Shown: positions 13,872-22,348 of the stretch, piece by piece
How positions within the stretch are numbered: the stretch's first letter is position 1
Layout of the letters: each line of letters starts with the position of its first letter
Origin: an uncultured Nitrosospira sp.
GTDB taxonomy: Bacteria > Nitrospirota > Nitrospiria > Nitrospirales > Nitrospiraceae
DNA length: 64,000 nucleotides
Assembly: GCA_900696515.1 (NCBI GenBank)
Contig: CAADGK010000056.1
Location: 184,383 to 248,382 of the forward strand
Direction of reading: 5' to 3'
Notes under the pieces: generated by a model
Told to the model about the DNA's origin: nothing
What the model saw: the letters and a program-made list of their open reading frames with translations, nothing else
Databases searched by the model: none
Translations under genes and position numbers: made by a program

Positions 13872-15197
13872 ATGCATATCAGTGTGATCGGAACCGGTTA
13901 CGTTGGATTGGTGACAGGAGCTTGTTTTGCCGAGTTCGGCGTGAACGTGACCTGTATGGATAACGACAGCCGAAGAATTGACAAGCTCAACAAGGGAGAA
14001 ATCCCGTTTTTTGAGCCAGGGGTGGCGGAACTTGTTGCGAAGGGGAGCAAGGAAGGCCGGTTGAATTTTACGACGGATATCGCTCAGGCTGTGGACAAGG
14101 CGCTGGTGATTTTCATCGCCGTGGGTACCCCACCAAGCCCGGACGGCAGCGCCGACTTGTCGTTCGTCAAGGAAGTGGGGAGAGGCATTGCTCTCCATAT
14201 GAACAGTTATAAAGTGATCGTCACGAAGTCAACGGTACCGGTCGGGACCGGCGAAGCGATTCGTGAAGTCGTCAAAACAACACAGAAAACGCCGATCCGG
14301 TTCGATATGGTCTCGAATCCCGAATTTCTTCGAGAGGGATCGGCCATTGAGGATTTCATGCGGCCGAATCGTGTGGTCATCGGTGCAGACAGTGATCAAG
14401 CGGTCGCCATCATGAAAGATCTCTATCGGCCGCTCTATTTGATTGAGACTCCGATCGTCGTGACCGACGTGCCGACGGCAGAATTGATCAAGTATGCGTC
14501 CAACGCATTCCTCGCGACGAAGATTTCGTTCATCAACGAGATCGCCAATTTGTGCGAGAAAGTCGGAGCCAACGTTCAATTGGTCGCAAAGGGGATGGGC
14601 TTGGATCATCGCATCGGGTCCAAGTTTCTCCATGCGGGCCCAGGGTTCGGCGGATCGTGTTTCCCGAAAGACTTGGCAGCACTCATCCAAACCGGCGAAC
14701 GCAACGGCTACCCCATGCAGATTGCCTCCGCTGCGTCACATGTCAACGATGTCCAACGGGGGCGGATGGTCGAAAAGATCCGGGACGCCGTCGGCGGATT
14801 GAAAGGGAAAACGTTGGCGTTCCTCGGCCTGTCGTTCAAACCCAATACGAACGATCTCCGGGAAGCCCCGGCCTTGGCGATCGGCAAAGAACTTGTGGCC
14901 GAAGGGGCCACGATTCGCGCCTATGATCCAGAAGCGCTGGCTGAGGCCTGTCAGATGATGCCGGAACTCAAGCCCTGCCATGATGCCTACCATGCGGCGG
15001 AAGGGGCCGATGCCTTGGTGATCATGACCGAGTGGAACGTGTTCAGAAATCTCGATTTTGCGAAGCTGAAGTCCGCCATGCGTTCGCCGCTGTTGATCGA
15101 TCTCCGGAACGTCTATGATCATGAACGAGTGACTGCAGCGGGCTTTAAGCACGTGTCGGTGGGCCGAGCGGCCCACAACCCCAAGGGCAAGGCGTAG
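13872..15197 (+). CDS. ugd: UDP-glucose 6-dehydrogenase
   Basis: 441 residues from the ATG at 13872 (GGGGGTGGGC upstream); the track starts two codons earlier at a GTG. NAD-binding Rossmann motif GTGYVGLVTGACFAEFG comes first, then STVPVGTG, and the catalytic Cys in GPGFGGSCFPKD (about residue 263), with the UDP-binding C-terminal domain after it (SFKPNTNDLREAP). It oxidises UDP-glucose to UDP-glucuronate with two NAD+, feeding polysaccharide and envelope synthesis. It stands alone here with its own candidate promoter and is convergent with the HEAT-repeat block. Confidence 0.95.
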   Translation: MHISVIGTGYVGLVTGACFAEFGVNVTCMDNDSRRIDKLNKGEIPFFEPGVAELVAKGSKEGRLNFTTDIAQAVDKALVIFIAVGTPPSPDGSADLSFVKEVGRGIALHMNSYKVIVTKSTVPVGTGEAIREVVKTTQKTPIRFDMVSNPEFLREGSAIEDFMRPNRVVIGADSDQAVAIMKDLYRPLYLIETPIVVTDVPTAELIKYASNAFLATKISFINEIANLCEKVGANVQLVAKGMGLDHRIGSKFLHAGPGFGGSCFPKDLAALIQTGERNGYPMQIASAASHVNDVQRGRMVEKIRDAVGGLKGKTLAFLGLSFKPNTNDLREAPALAIGKELVAEGATIRAYDPEALAEACQMMPELKPCHDAYHAAEGADALVIMTEWNVFRNLDFAKLKSAMRSPLLIDLRNVYDHERVTAAGFKHVSVGRAAHNPKGKA

Positions 15198-15260
15198 AGG
15201 CTAACAGATTCGAGCGGCGCGCTCCGCAAGCAACTTGGAGCAGGCGCTTTGACACGTCTG

Positions 15261-15279
15261 CCCTGAGTTTGCCGAAGGG
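15261..15279. repeat. REP-like element (CCCTGAG...GAAGGG)
   Basis: CCCTGAGTTTGCCGAAGGG is an interrupted palindrome of the widespread CCCTGAGCnTGTCGAAGGG type seen between genes in many bacteria. It lies in the 205-bp gap between convergent ugd and the HEAT block. Confidence 0.5.
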
Positions 15280-15402
15280 TTCAGAGTGAACGGATATTGC
15301 AAACCCTTGAGGCATACCGTTTGCTTATCGGTGAAACGCGGCTCCGCTCTCCTTTCAGAACGACCCAGGCGGTCTGTTGCTGACAAGGTTTCTTACATCT
15401 GG

Positions 15403-16110
15403 CTAGGTCAGGCGGGGCAGTTCAGCCTTGGGAGCTGCTTCCTTCGTTTTTGGTTTATACCCCATTCGGTCCAGTACTTTCATAATCCGCGTCTTCAGCC
15501 GGTCGTCGGCGTCGGCTAACGCGGTGGCCAGTGGTTCTACCGCCGGCTTACCGATCTTCCGCAGAATTTCTGTCGCCGACTGGCGAATTTCATCTTCCTC
15601 CGACACAAGAAAGGGAATGAGGGAGGGGACCGATGGGCCGCCGAGCTTGATGAGTGAATCATAGGCTCGCTGGCGGACATCACCGACCTCATCGCTCAGT
15701 GCTGCCACGAGTGGCTCCACGGCGCGCGGATCTTTCAGCTCTCCCAATACCTCCGCGGCGTATTTCCGGTTCAGCCAGTGCGAATCTTTCAGGTCGAGCA
15801 ACATGGCATCGGCTCGGGCCGTATTGGGGTCTTTCGGGCGAATCCTAAAGCTCTTCGCCACCCGCTTGCCGCCCTCTTCCACGACCCGAATGGTGGCGCC
15901 GTCACCGGCCTTGATTTTTTTGAGGTCCTCCAGCGCTTCTTCCGCCACATCCAGCAGGACCGTCTTACCGTCGTAGGCCAGGAGCTCGACCTCCAGCTGT
16001 CGGCTTTCCGGATTGACCGCGACGACTCGCTCAGTCACTAAGTTAAACCCGTCCTTTTTCTCTCCGCCTTTCGGCGCAATCTGAATCAACTTGGGGGCTT
16101 CATCTGCCAT
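15403..16110 (-). CDS. HEAT-repeat protein with N-terminal beta domain
   Basis: A 235-residue protein, the last gene of the leftward HEAT block. Residues 1 to about 100 are a beta-rich, non-repeat domain (LEVELLAYDGKTVLLDV..., then ATIRVVEEGGKRVAKSFRI). About 105-220 hold three to four PBS-lyase-type HEAT repeats (AAEVLGELKDPRAVEPLVAAL and similar). It closes with LDRMGYKP, a variant of the GWxP cap shared with three other proteins of the block. HEAT arrays form curved solenoids for protein-protein contact; there is no sign of an enzyme domain. It starts 34 bp after the preceding HEAT gene stops, so it is probably in the same operon. The function is unknown. Confidence 0.85.
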   Translation of the reverse strand: MADEAPKLIQIAPKGGEKKDGFNLVTERVVAVNPESRQLEVELLAYDGKTVLLDVAEEALEDLKKIKAGDGATIRVVEEGGKRVAKSFRIRPKDPNTARADAMLLDLKDSHWLNRKYAAEVLGELKDPRAVEPLVAALSDEVGDVRQRAYDSLIKLGGPSVPSLIPFLVSEEDEIRQSATEILRKIGKPAVEPLATALADADDRLKTRIMKVLDRMGYKPKTKEAAPKAELPRLT

Positions 16111-16144
16111 GGGAATGTACCTCTATGGTATGGAGTAAAGATGT

Positions 16145-16909
16145 TTACTGTTCCGGTTTCCAACCAAGGCTGGACAACACCGCCTCGACGGTTTCTTGGA
16201 CCATGGTATTTTCGTCTTCACGCAGTGGGAGTAGTGGCTGAATGGCTTCTGTGGCGCCGAGTCGGGCAAGTGATTCGGCGGCATTGCGCCGGACGAGCCA
16301 ATCTTCATCGCGCAGCGAGTCGATCAAGGGGCCGATGCCCCGGCGATCGCCGATCTTGCCAAGCGCTTCCGCCGCGTGGCGGCGCACCATCCAATTGGAC
16401 CCGAGCAGCCCGTCGATTAGGGCTTCCACTGCCCGCACGTCGCCGACTTTCTTCAGCACGCGGGCTGCATCCTCACGGAGGGTACTGTCCATGAGGGCGT
16501 CGATCAATCCCGGTACCGCCTGGGAATCGCCGATCCGCTCGAGCGCCCAGACTGCCGCCGTCCGCACTGCCCCGTCGCGGTCCTTGATTGCCTTGACCAG
16601 CGGTTCCACCGCGCGCCGGTCCCGTAACTTTCCGAGTGCCGATGCCGCCTGTTCACGGATCGCCCATGAGTCATCCTGAAGCGCCTCGATCATCGGTTCA
16701 ACAACAGACGGGCCCATTCGCACGACCGCGCTGGTCGCGGCTTCCCGAATGACTACGTCCTCATCGGCCATCAACTCGATCAGCCGGGGCAGCGCATCCT
16801 GGCCGGTTTGGCCGAGGCTGGCGATCGCGTGGTCGCGGAGGGCTTCGTTTTCGTCGTAGAGCGCGTGGATCAGTTGTTCAATGCGATCGGACTGAGATTG
16901 CTCAGACAT
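16145..16909 (-). CDS. HEAT-repeat protein
   Basis: 254 residues from the ATG at 16909; the track's start at 16942 is a TTG inside a duplicated segment. The protein is almost entirely HEAT repeats of about 31 residues (LIHALYDENEALRDHAIASLG, IEALQDDSWAIREQAASALG, LIDGLLGSNWMVRRHAAEALG...), roughly seven to eight, and ends with LSSLGWKPEQ, the shared cap. No signal peptide is present, so it should be cytoplasmic. The stretch immediately upstream is a 79-bp-offset repeat encoding a relic ORF whose start matches this gene's own N-terminus (M-T/S-E...SDRIE). A scaffold role is the family norm; the partner is unknown. Confidence 0.85.
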   Translation of the reverse strand: MSEQSQSDRIEQLIHALYDENEALRDHAIASLGQTGQDALPRLIELMADEDVVIREAATSAVVRMGPSVVEPMIEALQDDSWAIREQAASALGKLRDRRAVEPLVKAIKDRDGAVRTAAVWALERIGDSQAVPGLIDALMDSTLREDAARVLKKVGDVRAVEALIDGLLGSNWMVRRHAAEALGKIGDRRGIGPLIDSLRDEDWLVRRNAAESLARLGATEAIQPLLPLREDENTMVQETVEAVLSSLGWKPEQ

Positions 16910-16988
16910 GCCCACCGCCCTCTTCGCGGGTCTGGTTTTCAATGGTTATCATCCGCTCGATGCGATCGGATGCCGGGTGCTCAGTCAT
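16902..16988 (-). pseudogene. 28-codon relic of a deleted HEAT gene
   Basis: Between two HEAT genes lies an ORF reading MTEHPASDRIERMITIENQTREEGGGHV and stop. Its first half copies the start of the downstream HEAT gene (MSEQSQSDRIEQLI) and its second half copies the end of the upstream one (TMENQTQEEDSKHD). In DNA, positions 16881-16946 and 16960-17025 align without gaps at about 50 of 66 bases. Both edges keep the same overlap design (ATGACTGA and ATGTCTGA, where start and stop codons overlap). The simplest reading is that a whole paralogue once stood here and its middle was deleted by recombination. Confidence 0.6.
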
Positions 16989-18081
16989 GCTTGCTGTCCT
17001 CTTCTTGTGTCTGGTTTTCCATGGTCAGGATGGCCTCAAGTTTATCGGCGATCAGGCCGGCATTATAGGCCACCAGGCCATCACGATCCGTCCGGAGTCG
17101 GTCAAAGATGTCTTTGTACGGTGTCAAGACTCCCACGTCCTTGATCTTGGCCAAGGCTTCCATCGCATAGACCCGAAGCGGTCGGATGGGAATGGCATCG
17201 AGATAGAGCTGGGTCGGGCGGGAATCCCCGATCAACCCCAACGCCTTGATCGCCAGCTCCTTCACACCGGTGTCCTTGTCATGTTCGAGCCGTTTCATCA
17301 GTGGGATCACGGCCCGGACATCTCCGATCTTCCCCAGGAGGTCTGCGGCCGCTTCGCGCACGAGCCAGTCCTCATCCTCAAGATATTCGATCAGGATTTC
17401 CACGCTGGGCCGTCCGATTCCCAGGAGATCGATGACGGTCGCCATCCGTGCTTCTTCCCGTTCACTGGCCCCTTCGATGTCGCGCAGCGCATTGAATGTC
17501 GCATCGATACGTTCCCGGATGGCACTCAGTTTCTTTAAGGTGCCCACGGCGATTTCTTGGACTGCCGGTTGTCCCATTGCATCGATGAAGGCGTCAATGG
17601 AGCGAGGATCCAATAGTTGATCGAGCATCAGTGCGGCTGCAATTTGTGCCTCCACATTGGGGTGTTTGAGCAGGTCGCACAGGGGCAGCACGGCAGTCGG
17701 AATAGCACCGACCAGGTGCGTCAAGACTTGTCTTGTGGGGCCCTCCGGTGTGTGCGGTAACAAAGAGACCAGCGCTCGTGCGGTCTCCACATCGAGCACA
17801 CCCGCCATCTGCTCAAGCGCCGCCGCCGCGGCGTTGCGGACGCCGTCCTCATCGCATTCGAGCAGGTCGACCAGGGCGACTCCAGCCTGTGGATCTTTGA
17901 TGCGGGCCAACATCGCCGCCGCTTCCTTCTTCAACTCCGTGGGACCGGTCCGCAAGGCGTCCATAAGCGCCAGGACCGATCGCGGACCACCGGCCACACA
18001 GGCTGCCGTCGCCCGCATGCGGCGCCAGTCTTCTTCATGGATGAGTTCAGAGACCAGTGTCTCGATGGTTTCTTTCGACAT
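16981..18081 (-). CDS. HEAT-repeat protein
   Basis: 366 residues, MSKETIETLVSELIHEEDWRRM at the start, five bases after the preceding HEAT gene stops, so translation is probably coupled. Nearly all of it is HEAT-like helical hairpins (EAAAMLARIKDPQAGVALVDLL, EAAADLLGKIGDVRAVIPLMKRL...), about ten, with a less regular, more divergent middle (IRERIDATFNALRDIEGASEREEAR). It is the only one of the five without the terminal GWxP cap and ends instead in an acidic tail (ENQTQEEDSKHD). That tail is also preserved in the relic next door. It has no signal peptide or catalytic motif. Confidence 0.85.
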   Translation of the reverse strand: MSKETIETLVSELIHEEDWRRMRATAACVAGGPRSVLALMDALRTGPTELKKEAAAMLARIKDPQAGVALVDLLECDEDGVRNAAAAALEQMAGVLDVETARALVSLLPHTPEGPTRQVLTHLVGAIPTAVLPLCDLLKHPNVEAQIAAALMLDQLLDPRSIDAFIDAMGQPAVQEIAVGTLKKLSAIRERIDATFNALRDIEGASEREEARMATVIDLLGIGRPSVEILIEYLEDEDWLVREAAADLLGKIGDVRAVIPLMKRLEHDKDTGVKELAIKALGLIGDSRPTQLYLDAIPIRPLRVYAMEALAKIKDVGVLTPYKDIFDRLRTDRDGLVAYNAGLIADKLEAILTMENQTQEEDSKHD

Positions 18082-18086
18082 GGCGT

Positions 18087-19184
18087 TCAGAGGCGGCTAA
18101 CGGAGATCTGACGTGGCCGCCATCCGATGAGCGTCAACGTCTCCCGAACATGGAACCGGATATTCTCATCCGGTGACTCGTTCAACAGCGAAATCAGAGC
18201 CGGAACGACCTTCGATCCGAATTTTGTCAACGCTGCGGCTGCTTCCGCACGCGTATGGGTCGGGCTCAAGGCGGCGACGAGCGAAGGAATCGCCCTGTCG
18301 TCACCGATCAGTCCCAACGCCCGTACGGCCGCCCCTTGCGTGATGAGCTCCTCATTCCACTGATCCCCACAACCGGCCGCCGTTCTCGTCGTTTCCGGAG
18401 GAGCGGCGCCCGTAACAATATCGATCAGAACGGGTACGGCTCTGGGATTGCCGATGCGCCCGAGTGCCTCGACCGCCACAGTCCGTAAACCTGGTTCACG
18501 CATAGCCACGTATAAATGATCCACAGCCTGGGCATCACCGATGTCGCCCAATGCCCGCACGGCGTCTTCGCGAACGGCTGAATCATGGTCGTTGAACAGG
18601 GCCGAGAGCAGCGGCTCGACAGCACGGGGGGAACGTGTCTTCCCCAGCGATTCCACCGCGTGCAGGCGAACCAACCAGTCTTCATGTTCCAAGGCACGCA
18701 CTAAACATGAAATCGCCGCATCACCGATGGCCGCCAGGGCGGTAGCTGCTTCTTCACGAACCGCCTTGACCTTGTCCTGCAGTAGGGGGATCAGGGCGTG
18801 CATGGTCTCTGCGCTCTTCACGCGGCCCAGCGCCCGAGCCGCGTGCATCCGGACGATCCAGTCGGGACTTTTCAGTGCCGATAAGAGCGGAGCGAGTACA
18901 CGCTCATCCGCAATGGTCGCCAGAACGGCCGAAGCTGCTTCTTGAACTGCCAATTCGCCCTCAGTCAGACAGATGCCGAGCGGTTCCACTGCCGGCGCTC
19001 CGATCGCGCGCAGTGCTTCTCCTGCCGCCTCTCGCACGGAACGGTCCTGATCCCGAAGCAGAGCCACGAGAGGACCCACTGCGCGCGGATCGTTGAACTG
19101 GCCAAGCAGACGCGCCGCCTCTTCACGGATCGCCCAATCCTCATCTTTGAGCGCGGCAATCTGTTCTGCCACCTTGTCGGCCAT
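18087..19184 (-). CDS. HEAT-repeat protein
   Basis: 365 residues from the ATG at 19184 (MADKVAEQIAALKDEDWAIREEA). A GTG at 19271 would add 29 residues that do not look like HEAT sequence; neither start has a strong ribosome-binding site. About eleven repeats are visible (EAARLLGQFNDPRAVGPLVALL, HAARALGRVKSAETMHALIPLL...). One hairpin is interrupted by an insertion containing AAGCGDQWNEELITQ, and a similar Cys-containing insertion occurs at the matching place in the next protein upstream. It ends with LTLIGWRPRQ, the shared cap. Cytoplasmic, function unknown. Confidence 0.82.
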   Translation of the reverse strand: MADKVAEQIAALKDEDWAIREEAARLLGQFNDPRAVGPLVALLRDQDRSVREAAGEALRAIGAPAVEPLGICLTEGELAVQEAASAVLATIADERVLAPLLSALKSPDWIVRMHAARALGRVKSAETMHALIPLLQDKVKAVREEAATALAAIGDAAISCLVRALEHEDWLVRLHAVESLGKTRSPRAVEPLLSALFNDHDSAVREDAVRALGDIGDAQAVDHLYVAMREPGLRTVAVEALGRIGNPRAVPVLIDIVTGAAPPETTRTAAGCGDQWNEELITQGAAVRALGLIGDDRAIPSLVAALSPTHTRAEAAAALTKFGSKVVPALISLLNESPDENIRFHVRETLTLIGWRPRQISVSRL

Positions 19185-19335
19185 ATTGCGTTCTGCCGGG
19201 ATATTGAAACGTCCGCCGGCTTCAGGAGGGTCACGGTTCAGGCTCAGGTTAAGCGAACCAATACTCTCCACTCAGCCTCTTTGGTTTCACTCGCTGCGGC
19301 CTTGCGCGAAGGAGTATGGCGTTCGTCGGATTGAG

Positions 19336-20691
19336 TCAGACGGTGTCGCCGGACGGCCCGAACCGTCCCGTCTGTCCCAGTGGCCGATCGATGCGCATGT
19401 TATCCGCTTGGCTGGAACTGATTTCGACCTCTTCATCAGAAGGGATCCATCCAAGCGTTTCCAAGGTTTCGAGCGCAATTTGCTTAAGAGCATCTTTGGC
19501 CGTCAGGCGAACCGATGCGTAGGACAGCACACGTTCCTTCTCCGCCTCAACTTCCGACGCCTTGGGGTCGTAGAGAAAGGCAATGAGAGGTTCGATTGCC
19601 GCATCACCGATGACGGTCAGGGCTGCTGCGGCCTTTTCGCGCAAGACTCCGTCTTTCAATAACATGATCAAGTCGGGAATCACGCGTGGGTCACGAAACT
19701 GTCCAAGAGCAGTCGCGGCGGCTTCTTTGATGAACGCATCCTCGCTGACGATGCATCCCGGTGTCGGCGAGCCTTCCTGCTTGATCCCTTTGCCCTTCAA
19801 GGCGTCCAGTACGGCCGGGAGCGCACGCGGATCGCCGATCATGCCGAGTGACGCGATGGCATGGCGCTTCACGGCTCCATCTTTCATGGCTTCGATCAGG
19901 GCATCGATCGCGTGAGGGTCGCCGATCATGCCAAGCGCAATCGTGGCATCCTCACGAACGGCTCGATCCGGGTCTTTCAACGCGGCGATGAGGGCCTCGA
20001 CCACCTTGGCATCGCGGACCCACGACCGGCCAATTTGGTAGTCCGTCGTCATTCCCCCCAACGCCCGGGCTGCATGACAGCGAACGACGAAGTCCTTATC
20101 GCTCAGACTCTCGATCAGCGGGTCAACCGAGGGTTGTCCGATGTACACCAGTGCGGTTCCTGCGGTTTCCCTCACGATTTTCGAAGAGTCCCTGAACAGT
20201 TTGATCAAAGCGGGAACAGCCTTGGGGTCTGCGATGCGGCCAAGGGCCTCCGCCACGGCGCTCTTGACGGCCCCGTCCCGGTCCCGGCACGAGGCGATCA
20301 GTGCATCGACCGATTGAGGATCCTTCATTTTGCCGGCGGCCTTGGCGGCGTGTTCTCGGACGCGCCAGCGCTCGTCTTTCAAAGCCGCCACCACACGATC
20401 GATGGCAGGAGATCCTATCCTGGCCATGGCCTCGACCGCCTGGTCTCGAACTTCCATGATCGGGTCATTGAAGAGACCGATCAGGGCTTCCATCGCTTTG
20501 GGGCCGCCGATTTTCGAGACGCCACAACCGGCATAGGCTCGAACAGACCAATAGTCATCGCTGCAGGCGACGAGTAGTGCTTCCAAGGTTGAGGGATCGC
20601 CCAGGTCGGCAAGCGTTTTTGCCGCCTCCTCACGGGTGGCGTCGTCCACGTCCTCAAGCGCATCCAACAAATCGTCGAGTACGTTAGCCAT
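19336..20691 (-). CDS. HEAT-repeat protein, largest of the block
   Basis: 451 residues from the ATG at 20691; the track's earlier start overlaps the upstream gene too far. The start overlaps the stop of the upstream exported-protein gene (ATGGCTAA), a sign of translational coupling. About thirteen HEAT repeats follow (EAAKTLADLGDPSTLEALL, DQAVEAMARIGSPAIDRVV, HAAKAAGKMKDPQSVDALI...). Two insertions break the pattern: TTDYQIGRSWVRDAK and EGSPTPGCIVSEDAF. After the shared LETLGWIPSDEE cap comes a 30-residue polar tail. It is the first HEAT gene of the apparent operon. No catalytic domain is present. Confidence 0.85.
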   Translation of the reverse strand: MANVLDDLLDALEDVDDATREEAAKTLADLGDPSTLEALLVACSDDYWSVRAYAGCGVSKIGGPKAMEALIGLFNDPIMEVRDQAVEAMARIGSPAIDRVVAALKDERWRVREHAAKAAGKMKDPQSVDALIASCRDRDGAVKSAVAEALGRIADPKAVPALIKLFRDSSKIVRETAGTALVYIGQPSVDPLIESLSDKDFVVRCHAARALGGMTTDYQIGRSWVRDAKVVEALIAALKDPDRAVREDATIALGMIGDPHAIDALIEAMKDGAVKRHAIASLGMIGDPRALPAVLDALKGKGIKQEGSPTPGCIVSEDAFIKEAAATALGQFRDPRVIPDLIMLLKDGVLREKAAAALTVIGDAAIEPLIAFLYDPKASEVEAEKERVLSYASVRLTAKDALKQIALETLETLGWIPSDEEVEISSSQADNMRIDRPLGQTGRFGPSGDTV

Positions 20692-21151
20692 TGTTTGATT
20701 TCTGGTCGTAATAGGGGTCAGGTTGCCCGCCGTGGGGGTAGGTGCGTTTGCACAGCACGACCAAGGTTTTTGTCCCACGGCCTTGCACACACTGGTCCAA
20801 GGCCGGTGAGTAATCGATGGCGCCGTTCATGCCGACGGTAAAGGAAAAATCGAACGTGAAACTGATGAATTTGTACTTGCCGGGCCGGAGGGACAGGTCT
20901 CGACGCTCGGATGTCTTCGGGGCATCGAGCGACTCCGGATCGGAATTCCATATCGAGGGCGTGACGCCGGGTACCTGCCACCATGACATCGGCACCAACT
21001 TGGTGGCATCGATGGTGATCTGGTGTTCCTGAAGATGTGCTGTCGGCCGGTCTCCGGCAACGCCCCCTTGAACAAATACCATCGTCATTAGGCCGATGAC
21101 GGTGATGCAGAGGTGAAAAAGGCGGTGTTTTGTGACTGGGTGGAAGCTCAT
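20684..21151 (-). CDS. Exported protein of unknown function
   Basis: 155 residues with a signal peptide (basic N-terminus, then LCITVIGLMTMVFVQGGVAG). The mature part, about 120 residues, is beta-rich and has two cysteines (DQCVQGRG and VVLCKRTYPHGG). The segment TIDATKLVPMSWWQVPGV is probably a strand-turn-strand. I recognise no family. It lies six bases downstream of the pseudo-phosphatase gene and its stop overlaps the start of the first HEAT gene, so the three probably form one transcript. An exported protein coupled to cytoplasmic HEAT proteins is unusual. Confidence 0.65.
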   Translation of the reverse strand: MSFHPVTKHRLFHLCITVIGLMTMVFVQGGVAGDRPTAHLQEHQITIDATKLVPMSWWQVPGVTPSIWNSDPESLDAPKTSERRDLSLRPGKYKFISFTFDFSFTVGMNGAIDYSPALDQCVQGRGTKTLVVLCKRTYPHGGQPDPYYDQKSNNG

Positions 21152-21157
21152 AGATGG

Positions 21158-22174
21158 TTAACGTTTCTTGGTAGGGAGCAGAGGCTGGGTGGCTGTCTCG
21201 GGTTGAAAGATCTCCTCGACTACCTTGCTGTCCCATTCGGTGTGGGTCTCGAGCTGGAGCATTCGCATGACGGTCGCCCCGGTATCGATGATGGATACCG
21301 GCTGACGGATGACCTGGCCGCGCGCGATACCTGCTCCGGAAGCGATCCAAGGAACGGCCGGTGTCTCGGCCTGCGTCACTTCCCCGCCGGCGTCATTCCC
21401 CTTTGTACTCAGAGCCGTTACGAGGATGGTCGTGCGGTCCAAGAGATTGTAGTGTTTGAAGAGGTCCAGGACGGACTTCATCGCAGCATCGACCGTCCTG
21501 AGGGCTTGCTGGTATTCCTTCGAATTCCAACCCTGGCTGACACCCGCTCGCCCTGCCTCTGGAAGATGTACCACCAACAAGTGCGGGAGGGCATGGACAG
21601 CGTGGCCGTACCCGTGACCGCTTGCGGCCTTCTGGAAATACTGTTGGATGTAGGCGACGAGCTTCTGAGGGCCGCACTCTGGCCGCAAGGCGCCGCAGAG
21701 TTGATAGTCGGTGTAGGGAGCCGGTTTCGCGAGTTGATAGAGGGATTCGTCCATGAAAAAGACGGCGCTGTCTCGTCCTCCGCCGACATCCAAGTAGTCG
21801 AAGAGGCTCGGGGCGCGTGGATAGCCTCTGCTGAACTCAAACGAATTCCACGTGATCCCATGTTTCTCCACCGGCAGGCCGGTGACGAGGGATGCCATCA
21901 TCGGAAGCCGCAGGGACGGTTGAACGGCGTTGGCCGACCAAGTCACGGATCCTTCCTTGACGAGCTTGTTGAGGACCGGCATGGCACCGCTCTTGAGCGA
22001 GTCCTGGCTAAACCCTTCGAGGACGAACAGGATGACATGCTCTGTTATGGGATTGAGTGGAGCGGCTGCTTTCAAGGGAGGAGTCGCATCAGCGGGAGTA
22101 TACCCTCCGAAGGCAAGACTGCAGGCTAGAAGGCCTCCCAGGATTGTGCGTTTGCGGGACGTACGATGCATCAT
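21158..22174 (-). CDS. Exported alkaline-phosphatase-superfamily protein, probably inactive
   Basis: 338 residues from the ATG at 22174; an ATG at 22201 is possible. A signal peptide is clear (RKRTILGGLLACSLAFGGY...ADA). The fold is that of type I phosphodiesterases/sulfatases: VILFVLEGFSQDSL, PSLRLPMMASLVTGLPVEKHGI, then LLVVHLPEAGRAG and TTILVTALSTKGND. Active relatives carry metal-binding Asp and His at the first, third and fourth places (V-D-G, D-x-x-x-H, D-H-G). Here these read E-G, G-R-A-G and A-L-S, and only the nucleophile-position Ser survives. A catalytically dead, periplasmic binding or signalling role is inferred. It heads the leftward HEAT block. Confidence 0.7.
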   Translation of the reverse strand: MMHRTSRKRTILGGLLACSLAFGGYTPADATPPLKAAAPLNPITEHVILFVLEGFSQDSLKSGAMPVLNKLVKEGSVTWSANAVQPSLRLPMMASLVTGLPVEKHGITWNSFEFSRGYPRAPSLFDYLDVGGGRDSAVFFMDESLYQLAKPAPYTDYQLCGALRPECGPQKLVAYIQQYFQKAASGHGYGHAVHALPHLLVVHLPEAGRAGVSQGWNSKEYQQALRTVDAAMKSVLDLFKHYNLLDRTTILVTALSTKGNDAGGEVTQAETPAVPWIASGAGIARGQVIRQPVSIIDTGATVMRMLQLETHTEWDSKVVEEIFQPETATQPLLPTKKR

Positions 22175-22348
22175 AACGTGACAATGATCCGTTTGCTTCA
22201 TAGAGGAAAGAGGTACCCTAACATGCAAATTTTCCGGAAGGCAAGGTGGGAGACGGCACCCGCCGAATGCTGGCAGAACCATCGTTCCGATGTTAAGCTG
22301 AATCCGCAAGGCTGATCATCCGCCGCTTACAGGCGAGAAGGGTACGCG

